From the NCBI GenBank assembly GCA_934294885.1, contig CAKRAK010000002.1:62001-126000 (forward strand): 64,000 nucleotides of DNA, read 5' to 3'. The notes under the pieces were generated by a model, which searched no databases, was not told the origin of the DNA, and was given only the letters and a program-made list of their open reading frames with translations. The translations under genes were made by a program, and so were the position numbers. The DNA is from an uncultured Lachnospiraceae bacterium (GTDB lineage: Bacteria; Bacillota; Clostridia; Lachnospirales; Lachnospiraceae). Below are positions 15,037 through 23,214 of this stretch, in pieces; position 1 is the first letter of the stretch, and each line of letters begins with the position of its first letter.

Positions 15037-16969
15037 GGCTTCAAAGGCATATTACCAGAAGGATACGGAAATTATGTCCAATCTGGAATATGATGCTTTA
15101 TATGATGAACTTCTTTCGTTAGAAAAGGAAACCGGGATTGTCCTGGCAAACAGTCCAACGATTCACGTTGGTTATGAAGTGTTAAGTGAACTGGAAAAAC
15201 AGGCACATCCATCACCGATGTTATCCTTAGATAAGACAAAGGAAGTATCTGCTCTTGTGAACTGGTTGGGAAATCATACCGGTGTGTTATCCTGGAAACT
15301 GGATGGTTTGACGGTTGTGTTAACCTATAAGGATGGTATGTTGAATCATGCAGTGACAAGAGGCAATGGGGAGATTGGTGAGGTCATTACTAATAATGCA
15401 AAGACCTTTGTGAATATCCCCCGACAGATTCCTTATAAGGGAGAGCTTGTAATCCGGGGAGAAGCGGTTATTAAGTACTCTGATTTTAACCGGATGAATG
15501 ATCAGATTTCCAATATAGAAGAAAAATACAAAAACCCAAGAAATCTTTGCTCCGGTTCCGTGAGACAGCTGAATAATGAAATTACTGCCAAAAGAAAGGT
15601 ACATTTTTATGCATTTTCTCTGGTTGCGGATGTATTGGATGCAGAAGCAATAAAGGAGATTGGTTTTGATAATACTATGACCGGCAGATTTTTGTGGTTA
15701 AAGGAACAGGGCTTTGACGTTGTGGAGCATTTTTCCGTTACCGGAGATACTCTGGAAGGGCAGGTAATGGATTTTGCAAACCGGATTCCGGATAATGACA
15801 TTCCTTCCGATGGATTGGTGTTGTCCTATGATGATATTGCGTATGGTAAAAGTCTGGGAAGAACCGCGAAGTTTCCGAGAGATTCCATTGCATTTAAATG
15901 GGCAGATGAACAGGCGGAAACGGTTTTAAAGGAAGTGGAATGGTCGCCCTCCAGAACCGGACTGATTAATCCTGTGGCTGTGTTTGAGCCTGTAGAATTA
16001 GAGGGAACAACGGTTTCCAGAGCAAGTCTTCATAATGTAAGCATTTTACGGTCTTTGGGACTGGGAATCGGAGACCGTATTACCGTATATAAGGCAAACA
16101 TGATCATTCCTCAGGTGGCAGAGAATCTGACAAGGAGTAATAATCTGGTAATTCCAAAGTATTGTCCTGCATGTGGTGGTGAGACTTCATTACATGATGC
16201 TAACGGAGTTCAGTCCTTGTACTGCGAAAATCCGGAGTGCAGTGCAAAGCATATGAAGGGATTTTCCCATTTTGTTTCCAGAAATGCTTTCAATATAGAA
16301 GGTCTTTCTGAAGCAACCTTGGAAAAATTTATTGAAGAAGGATTTTTAAAACGACTTCCGGATATATTTCATTTAGACAGATATAAAGACAAAATCGTTA
16401 CTTTGGAAGGTTTTGGAGAGAAATCTTATGTAAACCTTATGAATTCTGTGGAAAAATCAAGAACTGTATCCATGGCAAAGTTTATATACAGTCTGGGCAT
16501 CAGTGGAATCGGATTGGCAAATGCTAAAATGATCGTCCGGTATTTTAATCATGATTTTAACCGGATTACAGAGGCATCTTTAGAAGAGCTTAAGGATATA
16601 GATGGAATCGGAGATGTATTAGCAGCCTGTTTTTATGAATTTTTCCATAATGAAAAAAATAAAATCCTGATGGATGATTTGCTTGCGGAAATCCAATTTG
16701 ATGTGGAAGAAGAAGGCGAGCAGTCTTCAATTACCGGAAAGACATTCGTCATTACCGGTTCTGTAGCAGAGTTTGCAAATCGGAATGAATTAAAGGATTA
16801 TATTGAAAGATTAGGTGGTAAAGTAACCGGCTCTGTGTCAAAGAATACAGACTATCTGATCAATAATGATGTTACTTCAGCTTCTACTAAGAATAAGAAA
16901 GCAAGAGAGCTTGATATTCCGATTTTATCGGAGAAGGATTTTCTTTCTCTTGTAAATGGAGAAGCATAA
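14990..16969 (+). CDS. ligA: NAD+-dependent DNA ligase LigA (divergent)
   Basis: Seals nicks in replication and repair using NAD+. It is 659 aa. The order is: N-terminal Ia domain (AYYQKDTEIMSNLEYDALYD), adenylation domain with the lysine motif KLDG, RGEA and NPRN, OB fold (RTGLINPVAVFEPVELEGTT), a four-cysteine zinc finger (CPAC...CENPEC), helix-hairpin-helix repeats, and a C-terminal BRCT domain (about 585-655). Compared with typical LigA, the TRGDG-x-x-GEDVT block reads TRGNGEIGEVIT and the EPK before the lysine is LSWK. Core catalytic residues remain. The first 47 bases overlap rluF. Confidence 0.92.
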   Translation: MNKQERLKELVEVLNEASKAYYQKDTEIMSNLEYDALYDELLSLEKETGIVLANSPTIHVGYEVLSELEKQAHPSPMLSLDKTKEVSALVNWLGNHTGVLSWKLDGLTVVLTYKDGMLNHAVTRGNGEIGEVITNNAKTFVNIPRQIPYKGELVIRGEAVIKYSDFNRMNDQISNIEEKYKNPRNLCSGSVRQLNNEITAKRKVHFYAFSLVADVLDAEAIKEIGFDNTMTGRFLWLKEQGFDVVEHFSVTGDTLEGQVMDFANRIPDNDIPSDGLVLSYDDIAYGKSLGRTAKFPRDSIAFKWADEQAETVLKEVEWSPSRTGLINPVAVFEPVELEGTTVSRASLHNVSILRSLGLGIGDRITVYKANMIIPQVAENLTRSNNLVIPKYCPACGGETSLHDANGVQSLYCENPECSAKHMKGFSHFVSRNAFNIEGLSEATLEKFIEEGFLKRLPDIFHLDRYKDKIVTLEGFGEKSYVNLMNSVEKSRTVSMAKFIYSLGISGIGLANAKMIVRYFNHDFNRITEASLEELKDIDGIGDVLAACFYEFFHNEKNKILMDDLLAEIQFDVEEEGEQSSITGKTFVITGSVAEFANRNELKDYIERLGGKVTGSVSKNTDYLINNDVTSASTKNKKARELDIPILSEKDFLSLVNGEA

Positions 16970-16993
16970 TATATAGAGAAAAGAGGAATTGAA

Positions 16994-17920
16994 ATGCCAA
17001 TTAAGATTGATAATGATTTACCTGTAAAAAAAATATTAGAGGATGAGAATATTTTTGTGATGGATGAGGATCGGGCGTTAAGTCAGGAGATTCGTCCCTT
17101 AGAGGTGGTTATTCTTAATTTGATGCCGTTAAAGGAGGATACGGAATTACAGCTGTTTCGCAGTCTTTCCAATACACCGTTACAAATTAATATTACACTG
17201 ATTCGTACCGGTTCCTATGAACCTAAGAATGTGGCAAGAAAGCATTTAGAACGTTTTTACACTACCTTTGAACAGATTAAAAACAAACGGTATGACGGAA
17301 TGATTATTACCGGTGCACCGGTTGAGACCATGGATTTTGAAGAGGTAGAATACTGGGATGAATTAAAGGAAATCATGGACTGGTCAGAGAAAAATGTCAC
17401 TTCCACGCTGCATATATGCTGGGGAGCTCAGGCAGGACTGTATTACCGTTATGGTGTACATAAATATGACCTTCCTAAAAAGTTTTCCGGAATTTACAAG
17501 CATTATACCTTCCACAAAAAGACACCCCTTGTACGAGGCTTTGATGATTCCTTTTTGGTACCTCAGTCCAGATATACCGGTGTCAGCAAAGAGGATATTG
17601 TTGCAAATGATAAACTGGAAATTGTATCGGAAAGTGATATTACAGGCCCTTATCTGATTATTGCCGAGGGCGGAAAGAATATATTTGTAACCGGTCATCC
17701 GGAGTATGATACTTTGACTCTTGACAAGGAATACAAACGAGATCTGGACAGAGGCTTGAATCCGGCAATTCCGTGTAATTACTATCCGGATGATGATCCG
17801 ACAAAAAAGCCGATCAAGTCATGGCGGTGTCATGCCAATACCTTGTATTTTAACTGGCTGAATTACTATGTATATCAGGAAACTCCGTATGATTTGTATG
17901 GAACGAATGATAGATTGTAA
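16994..17920 (+). CDS. metA: Homoserine O-acetyltransferase, MetA type
   Basis: Acylates homoserine at the start of methionine synthesis. It is 308 aa. The catalytic cysteine is Cys142 in HICWGAQAGLYYRYG, and the conserved HPEYD block follows later. Residue 111 in TGAPVE is glutamate. In this family Glu111 goes with acetyl-CoA use and Gly111 with succinyl-CoA, so acetyltransferase activity is the better prediction despite the usual succinyltransferase label. It lies 24 bases after ligA with no visible SAM riboswitch or T-box in that gap, so any methionine control must act on the operon promoter or elsewhere. Confidence 0.94.
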   Translation: MPIKIDNDLPVKKILEDENIFVMDEDRALSQEIRPLEVVILNLMPLKEDTELQLFRSLSNTPLQINITLIRTGSYEPKNVARKHLERFYTTFEQIKNKRYDGMIITGAPVETMDFEEVEYWDELKEIMDWSEKNVTSTLHICWGAQAGLYYRYGVHKYDLPKKFSGIYKHYTFHKKTPLVRGFDDSFLVPQSRYTGVSKEDIVANDKLEIVSESDITGPYLIIAEGGKNIFVTGHPEYDTLTLDKEYKRDLDRGLNPAIPCNYYPDDDPTKKPIKSWRCHANTLYFNWLNYYVYQETPYDLYGTNDRL

Positions 17921-17956
17921 TGAATAGATGCAAATCTGTCAATTTTGCTTCAAATA

Positions 17957-18000
17957 AAAAACCATTCCGCATTATACATTGCAGAATGGTTTTTTATTTT
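17957..18000. terminator. Bidirectional terminator after metA
   Basis: AAAACCATTC / GAATGGTTTT stem flanked by an A-run and a T-run. It ends metA on the plus strand and the DUF6465 gene on the minus strand. Confidence 0.88.
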
Positions 18001-18009
18001 TGTCATTTC

Positions 18010-18210
18010 TTAATCTAATGAAAATTCAGAAGTATCGTCATCATTAAATACACAGTAAACCATGCTCTCTTCCGGTTTTACGTATACATTTAATGATTTT
18101 AAGTCAGATGCTTTCTTTCCTGAATTTTTCCAAATGTCCTTTGCTTTTGCAATTAAATCTTTCTCTGGTACCTGTTTTTCCTGGTACTCTACATAAATTG
18201 TAGTTTTCAT
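18010..18210 (-). CDS. DUF6465 family small protein
   Basis: 66 aa, acidic at the C-terminus. It starts MKTTIYVEYQEKQVPEKDLI and ends in a strand-rich stretch, LNVYVKPEESMVYCVFND, then a short DDDTSEFSLD tail. It has the look of the small DUF6465 proteins common in Lachnospiraceae, whose function is not known. The ATG at 18210 has an excellent AAAGGAGGAG site. The longer ORF to 18393 has none and crosses an inverted repeat. Its convergent neighbour is metA. Confidence 0.78.
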   Translation of the reverse strand: MKTTIYVEYQEKQVPEKDLIAKAKDIWKNSGKKASDLKSLNVYVKPEESMVYCVFNDDDTSEFSLD

Positions 18211-18265
18211 AATAACTCCTCCTTTAATAACAACTACCAAACAAAACATACTATATAATAAAAAT

Positions 18266-18522
18266 ATGAAAAAAGCAAGATATGGTTTGAAAGAGTTACT
18301 GTCAGGTAATCGTTGATGTAATTCTTGACCGGACGCTTTCTGCGACAAAAATATTGGAATACAAAAAACAGAAAAGAAGTATTGATAAATCAATTCTGAA
18401 ACTGGAGGGAGAATTGTGTAAAATATATGATTCCAAAAAAATTGACAGTTTGGAGATTGGGATGGGAATGCTTACCAGAAGAAAACTGGAAAATGGATAT
18501 GAGTGGATTATCGAAATATAAT
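18266..18522 (+). pseudogene. Small gene broken by an inverted-repeat insertion
   Basis: An ATG opens MKKARYGLKELLSGNR and then stops. In the +1 frame an uninterrupted reading continues through the inverted-repeat arm as VIVDVILDRTLSATKILEYK and on to the convincing ending LTRRKLENGYEWIIEI, stopping at 18520-18522. The two parts together would make a protein of about 70 aa, and the join falls exactly in the 43-base left arm of the repeat element. I read this as a small lineage-specific protein disrupted by insertion. I do not recognise the family. Translation of the downstream part is unlikely, since no start with a ribosome binding site is seen. Confidence 0.5.
18299..18341 (+). repeat. Left arm of 43-bp imperfect inverted repeat
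   Basis: Begins CTGTCAGGTAATCG and ends CCGGACGCTTTCT. Compared with the reverse complement of 18685-18727, the first 14 and last 12 bases are identical and the differences cluster in the middle, about 80% identity overall. It lies inside the broken small gene. Confidence 0.85.
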
Positions 18523-18557
18523 TGATTTATAAATTTATGTCAAATCGGCTTTCGAAA

Positions 18558-18681
18558 GCAGATGATGGATTCCTTATAAGGACATCTGCGACCGTCAGTA
18601 CTTAATGAGTGCGTAGCACGAATTTAGTACTGCTACGAGGAGCAGACAGTGGGAACGGTCCTTGTAAGGAACCATCACTGC
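18558..18681. repeat. Large structured palindrome inside the inverted-repeat element
   Basis: The outer stem pairs GCAGATGATGGATTCCTTAT (18558 on) and AAGGAC with GTCCTTGTAAGGAACCATCA and CTGC (18658-18681), about 24 bp with few mismatches. Inside it, CAGTACT/AGTACTG encloses GTGC-GTA-GCAC, and CTGCT/AGCAG forms another small hairpin. If transcribed it would fold into a multi-branched RNA. I see no coding frame in it. Confidence 0.75.
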
Positions 18682-18684
18682 AAA

Positions 18685-18727
18685 AGAAAGCGTCCGGGTA
18701 GGAATCGTGTCATCGATTACCTGACAG
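18685..18727 (+). repeat. Right arm of 43-bp imperfect inverted repeat
   Basis: Begins AGAAAGCGTCCGG and ends CGATTACCTGACAG, the reverse complement of the left arm. It stops five bases before the -35 of the next gene's promoter. Confidence 0.85.
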
Positions 18728-18732
18728 GAATC

Positions 18733-18761
18733 TTGTTAAAAAAGAAATAATATGTTAAAAT
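18733..18761 (+). promoter_or_regulatory. Promoter of the acidic membrane protein operon
   Basis: -35 TTGTTA, 17-base spacer, -10 TAAAAT, about 100 bases before the ATG at 18866. The leader has a small CCCA-AA-TGGG hairpin and nothing else recognised. Confidence 0.55.
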
Positions 18762-18865
18762 GTCAGTTGATTATGTGTAGGTATGCCCAAATGGGTTCAA
18801 ATAGATAAGAATCTTCCCTGTTATGCAGATAATTTACGGCAGATTCAAGAGAATGAGGTGTCTCA

Positions 18866-20758
18866 ATGGACGAGAATTATCTTGACAATCTTTTGAATGA
18901 ATTTTCATTGGATAAAGAAATCGACAATCAAATAGAAGATGAATTAGATGATCAGATTGCAAAGGAAAAGGAACAACATCAAAAGGAACGTACACCCTCA
19001 CAGGATGATTTGTTTAATATGGATTTGGATCAGGATGCAACAGAGGGTGTGTTAGATCAGGACTTTTCTTTTTCGGAAGACCAGATGAACGAATTGGATG
19101 AATTAGGGGATCTGGCTGATTTAGACATTGGTGATGTGGATTTTTCCGATATTGATTTTGATGATCTGGATATTACGAAACTGGATGATTTAGATGACAG
19201 TAATCTGGATGATCTGTTGAAGGATTTTGAAGGAGACCTGAATATTAACCAGGACTATGAAGGCAAGGATGAAACCAAAGAAGCAGCTTCGGAAACTTCT
19301 GTTCAAGAGGTAGAGGATGGTCAGAACCGGGAGGAACAACCGTCTGAACCGATGCAGGAGGATTTGAATGAAGATCATTTTGATGCAGACAATTTCTTAG
19401 ACAGTTTGATACAGGATGAAGAGAAACAGGAAGCAGAAAAACAGCCGATTCAGGAATTAGAAGATGCTTTAGATCATGCAGATGAAGAATTACAAATGAA
19501 TTCCGGCGATGGTGCTCAAATGGAAGAGTTACCGGATGGAGATTTAAATGAATTGCTGGATTCTTTATCGGAAGATAAGCCTTCCTATGACGCATTGGGT
19601 GCGATAGAGGATTTTTCGGAGTTTGGTAAAGCAGAGGAAAATCAGGAAAAGCCGGAGGAAACAGAAGAAAATCTGACTGTCATTCATGATGATCCGGAGA
19701 AAACCGGTGAAGGCGACAGTTTAGATGATCTGTTCTCCTTATTGGATATGGATGAATCGGAGCAGGAGCAGGCAGGTCAGGAGGATCAGCTTGATATTAC
19801 CGGTGAATTAGATGCCTTAGATCAATTAGAGAATACAGAAGTAAAGAAGGGTGTAGCCACAACACCGAAAAAGAAAAGCTTTATGGATATTTTGTTCGGG
19901 GATGATGAAGAACTGACAGATGAACAGATTGCCCGGATGGAAGCGGAAAAAGCAGAATTAAAAGCAAAAAAGAAAGAAAAAAAGCAGGCAGAAAAAGAAG
20001 CCAGAAAGCAAAAAGCAGAAGCTAAAAAATTAGTAAAAGAACAGAAAAAATTACAAAAGCAAAAAGAAGATGCAGCAAAACAAAAAGTAAAAGCGGAAAA
20101 ACGGGCAAAGGCAAGAAAAGAAGAGGCGGAGAATGCAGAGCCGGAGAAGAAACTGAACGGACCGGCTGTATTATTTATCTTTTCCCTGTTCCTTGGAGGA
20201 ACCTTTGTGTTGTATCTTGCAGCCAATAATTTCAATTATACTCTTGCAATCCGGAATGCAACAAAATATTTTGATAACCAGAAATACCATATGGCATATG
20301 ATGAGATTAAAGGTGTAGATGTAAAGGAAAAGGATCAGGAGCTTAAGGACCGGATTTACACCGTTATGTATGTGGAACGCCTTTACGAATCTTACGAGAA
20401 TAATCTGAAATTGGGATTTTATGACAAGGCATTGGATTCTTTGCTGCGGGGCGTAGAAAAATACTACGAGCACTATGATGAGGCAGTGGAGCTTGGAATT
20501 GAATCGGATATTAATTATTCCTTTGACCGGATCAAACAATGTCTGACAGATCAGTTTGGTATTTCCGTAGAACGGGCGGAGGAGATTAATGCCATGTCAG
20601 ATGATGAATATGTTCTGGCAATCCGTTCTTATGTAGATGAGAATCAGAACAAATTAACTCCTTCTGATGAATCAAATGAGGATTCAGCCAATACCGAAAC
20701 ACCCCAGAAGGAAGATGCAATAACACAAGAACAACAGGAAGAGGAAGTGACACAATGA
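18866..20758 (+). CDS. Large acidic single-pass membrane protein of unknown function
   Basis: 630 aa. Residues 1-340 are extremely rich in Asp and Glu, with repeated short blocks such as DLADLDIGDVDFSDIDFDDL, and are probably disordered. Residues about 345-428 are a Lys/Ala/Glu helical or coiled-coil segment. One transmembrane helix follows (about 432-452, AVLFIFSLFLGGTFVLYLA). The outer part is helical and TPR-like (YFDNQKYHMAYDEIKGV, YDKALDSLLRGVEKYYEHY), with an acidic tail. The family is not recognised. Its stop overlaps the hisH start as ATGA, so it is coupled to histidine genes, probably by position rather than by function. Confidence 0.8.
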   Translation: MDENYLDNLLNEFSLDKEIDNQIEDELDDQIAKEKEQHQKERTPSQDDLFNMDLDQDATEGVLDQDFSFSEDQMNELDELGDLADLDIGDVDFSDIDFDDLDITKLDDLDDSNLDDLLKDFEGDLNINQDYEGKDETKEAASETSVQEVEDGQNREEQPSEPMQEDLNEDHFDADNFLDSLIQDEEKQEAEKQPIQELEDALDHADEELQMNSGDGAQMEELPDGDLNELLDSLSEDKPSYDALGAIEDFSEFGKAEENQEKPEETEENLTVIHDDPEKTGEGDSLDDLFSLLDMDESEQEQAGQEDQLDITGELDALDQLENTEVKKGVATTPKKKSFMDILFGDDEELTDEQIARMEAEKAELKAKKKEKKQAEKEARKQKAEAKKLVKEQKKLQKQKEDAAKQKVKAEKRAKARKEEAENAEPEKKLNGPAVLFIFSLFLGGTFVLYLAANNFNYTLAIRNATKYFDNQKYHMAYDEIKGVDVKEKDQELKDRIYTVMYVERLYESYENNLKLGFYDKALDSLLRGVEKYYEHYDEAVELGIESDINYSFDRIKQCLTDQFGISVERAEEINAMSDDEYVLAIRSYVDENQNKLTPSDESNEDSANTETPQKEDAITQEQQEEEVTQ

Positions 20759-21384
20759 TAGCGATACTTGATTATGATGCAGGCAATATAAAAAGTGTGG
20801 AAAAAGCACTTGTATATCTGGGACAGGAAGCAAGGATTACAAGAGACCGGGATGAGATATTAGCCAGTGACAGAGTGGTTTTGCCGGGGGTTGGAAGCTT
20901 TGGTGATGCCATGAGCAAGATAAAGGAATACAAGCTGGAGCAGGTTATATATGATGTGATTGATAAAAAGGTTCCGTTTTTGGGAATCTGTTTAGGATTA
21001 CAGCTTTTGTTTGAATCCAGTGATGAATCAAAGGGGGTAAGCGGTCTTGGAATCTTAAAGGGAACCATTAACCGTATTCCGGAGCAGGAAGGCTTAAAGA
21101 TTCCTCATATGGGTTGGAATTCCCTGAAGATGAAAGAAAATGCAAAATTGTTTCAGGGTATTGAACAGGATTCTTATGTGTACTTTGTTCATTCTTATTA
21201 TTTGAAAGCTGCCTGTGAAGGGGACGTTGCGGCAACGACTTATTATTCTACGTTGATCGATGCAAGTGTAGAGCATGATAATGTATTTGCCTGTCAGTTT
21301 CATCCGGAAAAAAGTGGAGATGTGGGACTTAAGATATTGAAGAATTTTATTGAAATCCCTTCTCCGGCAAAGGAGGTAATGTAA
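20755..21384 (+). CDS. hisH: Imidazole glycerol phosphate synthase, glutaminase subunit HisH
   Basis: Releases ammonia from glutamine and channels it to HisF in histidine synthesis. It is 209 aa, a class I glutamine amidotransferase. The triad is Cys79 in GICLGLQLLFESS, with His183 and Glu185 in CQFHPEKSG. The oxyanion-side PGVGSFGDAM is present. It starts inside the stop of the acidic-protein gene and is followed one base later by hisF. No other his genes are in this window, so the pathway is split in this genome. Confidence 0.96.
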   Translation: MIAILDYDAGNIKSVEKALVYLGQEARITRDRDEILASDRVVLPGVGSFGDAMSKIKEYKLEQVIYDVIDKKVPFLGICLGLQLLFESSDESKGVSGLGILKGTINRIPEQEGLKIPHMGWNSLKMKENAKLFQGIEQDSYVYFVHSYYLKAACEGDVAATTYYSTLIDASVEHDNVFACQFHPEKSGDVGLKILKNFIEIPSPAKEVM

Positions 21385-21385
21385 T

Positions 21386-22147
21386 ATGCATACAAAAAGA
21401 ATTATCCCTTGTCTGGATGTAAAAGGTGGACGGGTTGTAAAAGGTGTCAATTTCGTTGATTTAAAGGATGCAGGAGATCCGGTTGAGGTTGCCAAGGTAT
21501 ATAATAAGGCAGGTGCGGATGAGCTTGTATTTTTGGATATTACAGCATCCTCTGATGCGAGAAATATTGTAATTGATATGGTAAGACGAGTGGCAGAGAC
21601 GGTTTTTATTCCTTTTACGGTAGGAGGGGGAATCAGAACAGTTGATGATTTCCGAGCCATTCTTCGGGAAGGTGCAGATAAGATTTCCATTAATTCCTCT
21701 GCCATTAATACACCGGAATTAATCAGTGATGCAGCCGATAAGTTCGGAAGCCAGTGTGTGGTAGTTGCCATTGATGCGAAAAAAAGAGCAGATGGCAGCG
21801 GTTTTAATGTATATAAGAACGGTGGCAGAATTGATGTAGGTCTGGATGCGGTAGAATGGGCCATAAAGGCTGAAAAAATGGGAGCCGGTGAGATTCTTCT
21901 TACCAGCATGGACTGTGATGGAACAAAGGCAGGTTATGATTTGGAATTAACACGCCAGATTAGTGAAGCCGTGTCTATTCCCGTTATTGCATCCGGCGGT
22001 GCCGGAACAAAGGAGCATTTTTATGATGCTTTAACTGCCGGTAAGGCAGATGCCGCATTAGCAGCATCCCTGTTCCATTATAAGGAGCTGGAAATTATGG
22101 ATTTAAAAAATTATTTAAAGGAAAGAGACGTAGCAGTACGTATTTGA
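21386..22147 (+). CDS. hisF: Imidazole glycerol phosphate synthase, cyclase subunit HisF
   Basis: Uses ammonia from HisH to convert PRFAR to IGP and AICAR. It is 253 aa, a TIM barrel. The catalytic aspartates are Asp11 in CLDVKGGRVVKG and the Asp of VVAIDAKK. Phosphate-binding loops TVGGGIRT and ASGGAGTKEHF are intact. The start is an ATG preceded by AAAGGAGGTAA, one base after the hisH stop. Together with hisH it forms a complete enzyme. Confidence 0.97.
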   Translation: MHTKRIIPCLDVKGGRVVKGVNFVDLKDAGDPVEVAKVYNKAGADELVFLDITASSDARNIVIDMVRRVAETVFIPFTVGGGIRTVDDFRAILREGADKISINSSAINTPELISDAADKFGSQCVVVAIDAKKRADGSGFNVYKNGGRIDVGLDAVEWAIKAEKMGAGEILLTSMDCDGTKAGYDLELTRQISEAVSIPVIASGGAGTKEHFYDALTAGKADAALAASLFHYKELEIMDLKNYLKERDVAVRI

Positions 22148-22161
22148 TATAGGTTGGTATC

Positions 22162-22581
22162 ATGATTACACTGAAGATAAATTGTATTACAGTTGAGGAA
22201 TATCTTAATATACGGGCACAGGTTCAATGGAGAAAACTGCTGCCGGAACAGGCAAAGCTTGCTTTGGATAACAGTTTACGAACAGTGGCGGCTTATGATA
22301 ATGACAGATTGGTAGGCATGGGACGGATTGTCGGTGACGGAGCAGTCATCTGCTATGTTCAGGATTTAATCGTAATTCCGGAATATCAGAGGCATGGTGT
22401 AGGCTCCATGGTTTTGCAGTCCCTGATTTCCTTTGTAGAGAGCTTAAGAATGAAAGACAGCCAGATGATGCTTTGCTTAATGTGTGCAAAGGGCAGAGAA
22501 GGCTTTTATGAGGCGAATGGTTTTACTGCAAGACCGACTCCTACATTGGGTCCCGGAATGATACAGTATTTGCATGAATAA
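22162..22581 (+). CDS. GNAT-family N-acetyltransferase
   Basis: 139 aa. The acetyl-CoA loop is VIPEYQRHGVGSMVLQSL (Q-R-H-G-V-G at 76-81), following a core strand AVICYVQDLIV. The C-terminal GFYEANGFTARPTPTLGPGM resembles the small GNATs with a GPGM ending whose substrates are undefined. The start codon is 14 bases after hisF. Its place in the operon gives no clear hint of substrate. Confidence 0.85.
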   Translation: MITLKINCITVEEYLNIRAQVQWRKLLPEQAKLALDNSLRTVAAYDNDRLVGMGRIVGDGAVICYVQDLIVIPEYQRHGVGSMVLQSLISFVESLRMKDSQMMLCLMCAKGREGFYEANGFTARPTPTLGPGMIQYLHE

Positions 22582-22597
22582 TTGTTGGAGTGACAGA

Positions 22598-23155
22598 ATG
22601 AAAAAAGAAAGAGTAATTTGGTTTCTTTTGTTGATGGCCTTTATGGGTGTTACGATTGCCGGCTGCGGAAAGATAAATCATAACGGTTCCAAGCAATCGG
22701 ATGACGGACGAAGTTATGACGGACTGATAGAAGGAAAGATAAAGGAAACACAGCACACAGCATTTTTTGACCTTACGGTTGAAAAAATCGAATATAAAGA
22801 CACTTGTCAGTTTAAGGATAGTCTCTATGAGGCAGAGGATGGAAAAGTATATATGTATGTAACTCTTAAGCTTAAGAATACGTATGCCAGGAATCTGTCT
22901 ATGAGTGTTACGGATTTTCCTTTATTTTCCGATGCAGATAAGGATAATCTGATATACGGCTTTGGTAAAAGTGATATTTCTCAGGATGAGATGATGGATA
23001 CGGTATTTTCCTTAAAGCAGGGAGAAGAGGTTACCAAGTCGGTTGTTTACGTTGTGTCAAAGGATGATTTCTATCGGTTAAAATATACGGAATATTATGA
23101 AGATGATTTTATCGGGAACACCTTTGAGATTCCGTTAACGGAAAGTACAAAATAA
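22598..23155 (+). CDS. Lipoprotein with DUF4352-like domain
   Basis: 185 aa. The signal peptide ends in a lipobox with Cys23 (GVTIAGC). After a short linker comes an Ig-like beta domain that resembles the DUF4352/telokin-like domain in overall pattern (FFDLTVEKIEYKDT, MYVTLKLKNTYARNLSMSV, GEEVTKSVVYVV). The function is unknown, and such lipoproteins sit on the outer face of the membrane. I chose the ATG at 22598 so that the signal peptide is N-terminal. An ATG at 22574 overlaps the previous gene. Confidence 0.78.
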   Translation: MKKERVIWFLLLMAFMGVTIAGCGKINHNGSKQSDDGRSYDGLIEGKIKETQHTAFFDLTVEKIEYKDTCQFKDSLYEAEDGKVYMYVTLKLKNTYARNLSMSVTDFPLFSDADKDNLIYGFGKSDISQDEMMDTVFSLKQGEEVTKSVVYVVSKDDFYRLKYTEYYEDDFIGNTFEIPLTESTK

Positions 23156-23174
23156 TAATTTAACATTTTAGTAC

Positions 23175-23209
23175 TTCCTGAATAGAATGGGAATAAAGAC
23201 ATTCAGGAA
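23175..23209 (+). promoter_or_regulatory. Hairpin that sequesters the LysM gene's ribosome binding site
   Basis: TTCCTGAAT (23175-23183) pairs perfectly with ATTCAGGAA (23201-23209) across a 17-base loop. The second arm contains AGGA, the only Shine-Dalgarno site six bases before the ATG at 23215. Folding would block translation. Confidence 0.65.
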
Positions 23210-23214
23210 ATCAA

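Noticed and set aside
16970..16993. SAM riboswitch or T-box before metA
   Set aside because: The gap to ligA is only 24 bases, with no room for either.
19822..20539. Minus-strand frames opposite the acidic membrane protein
   Set aside because: Ser/Phe-rich complement of Lys/Ala/Glu codons, with no start signals.
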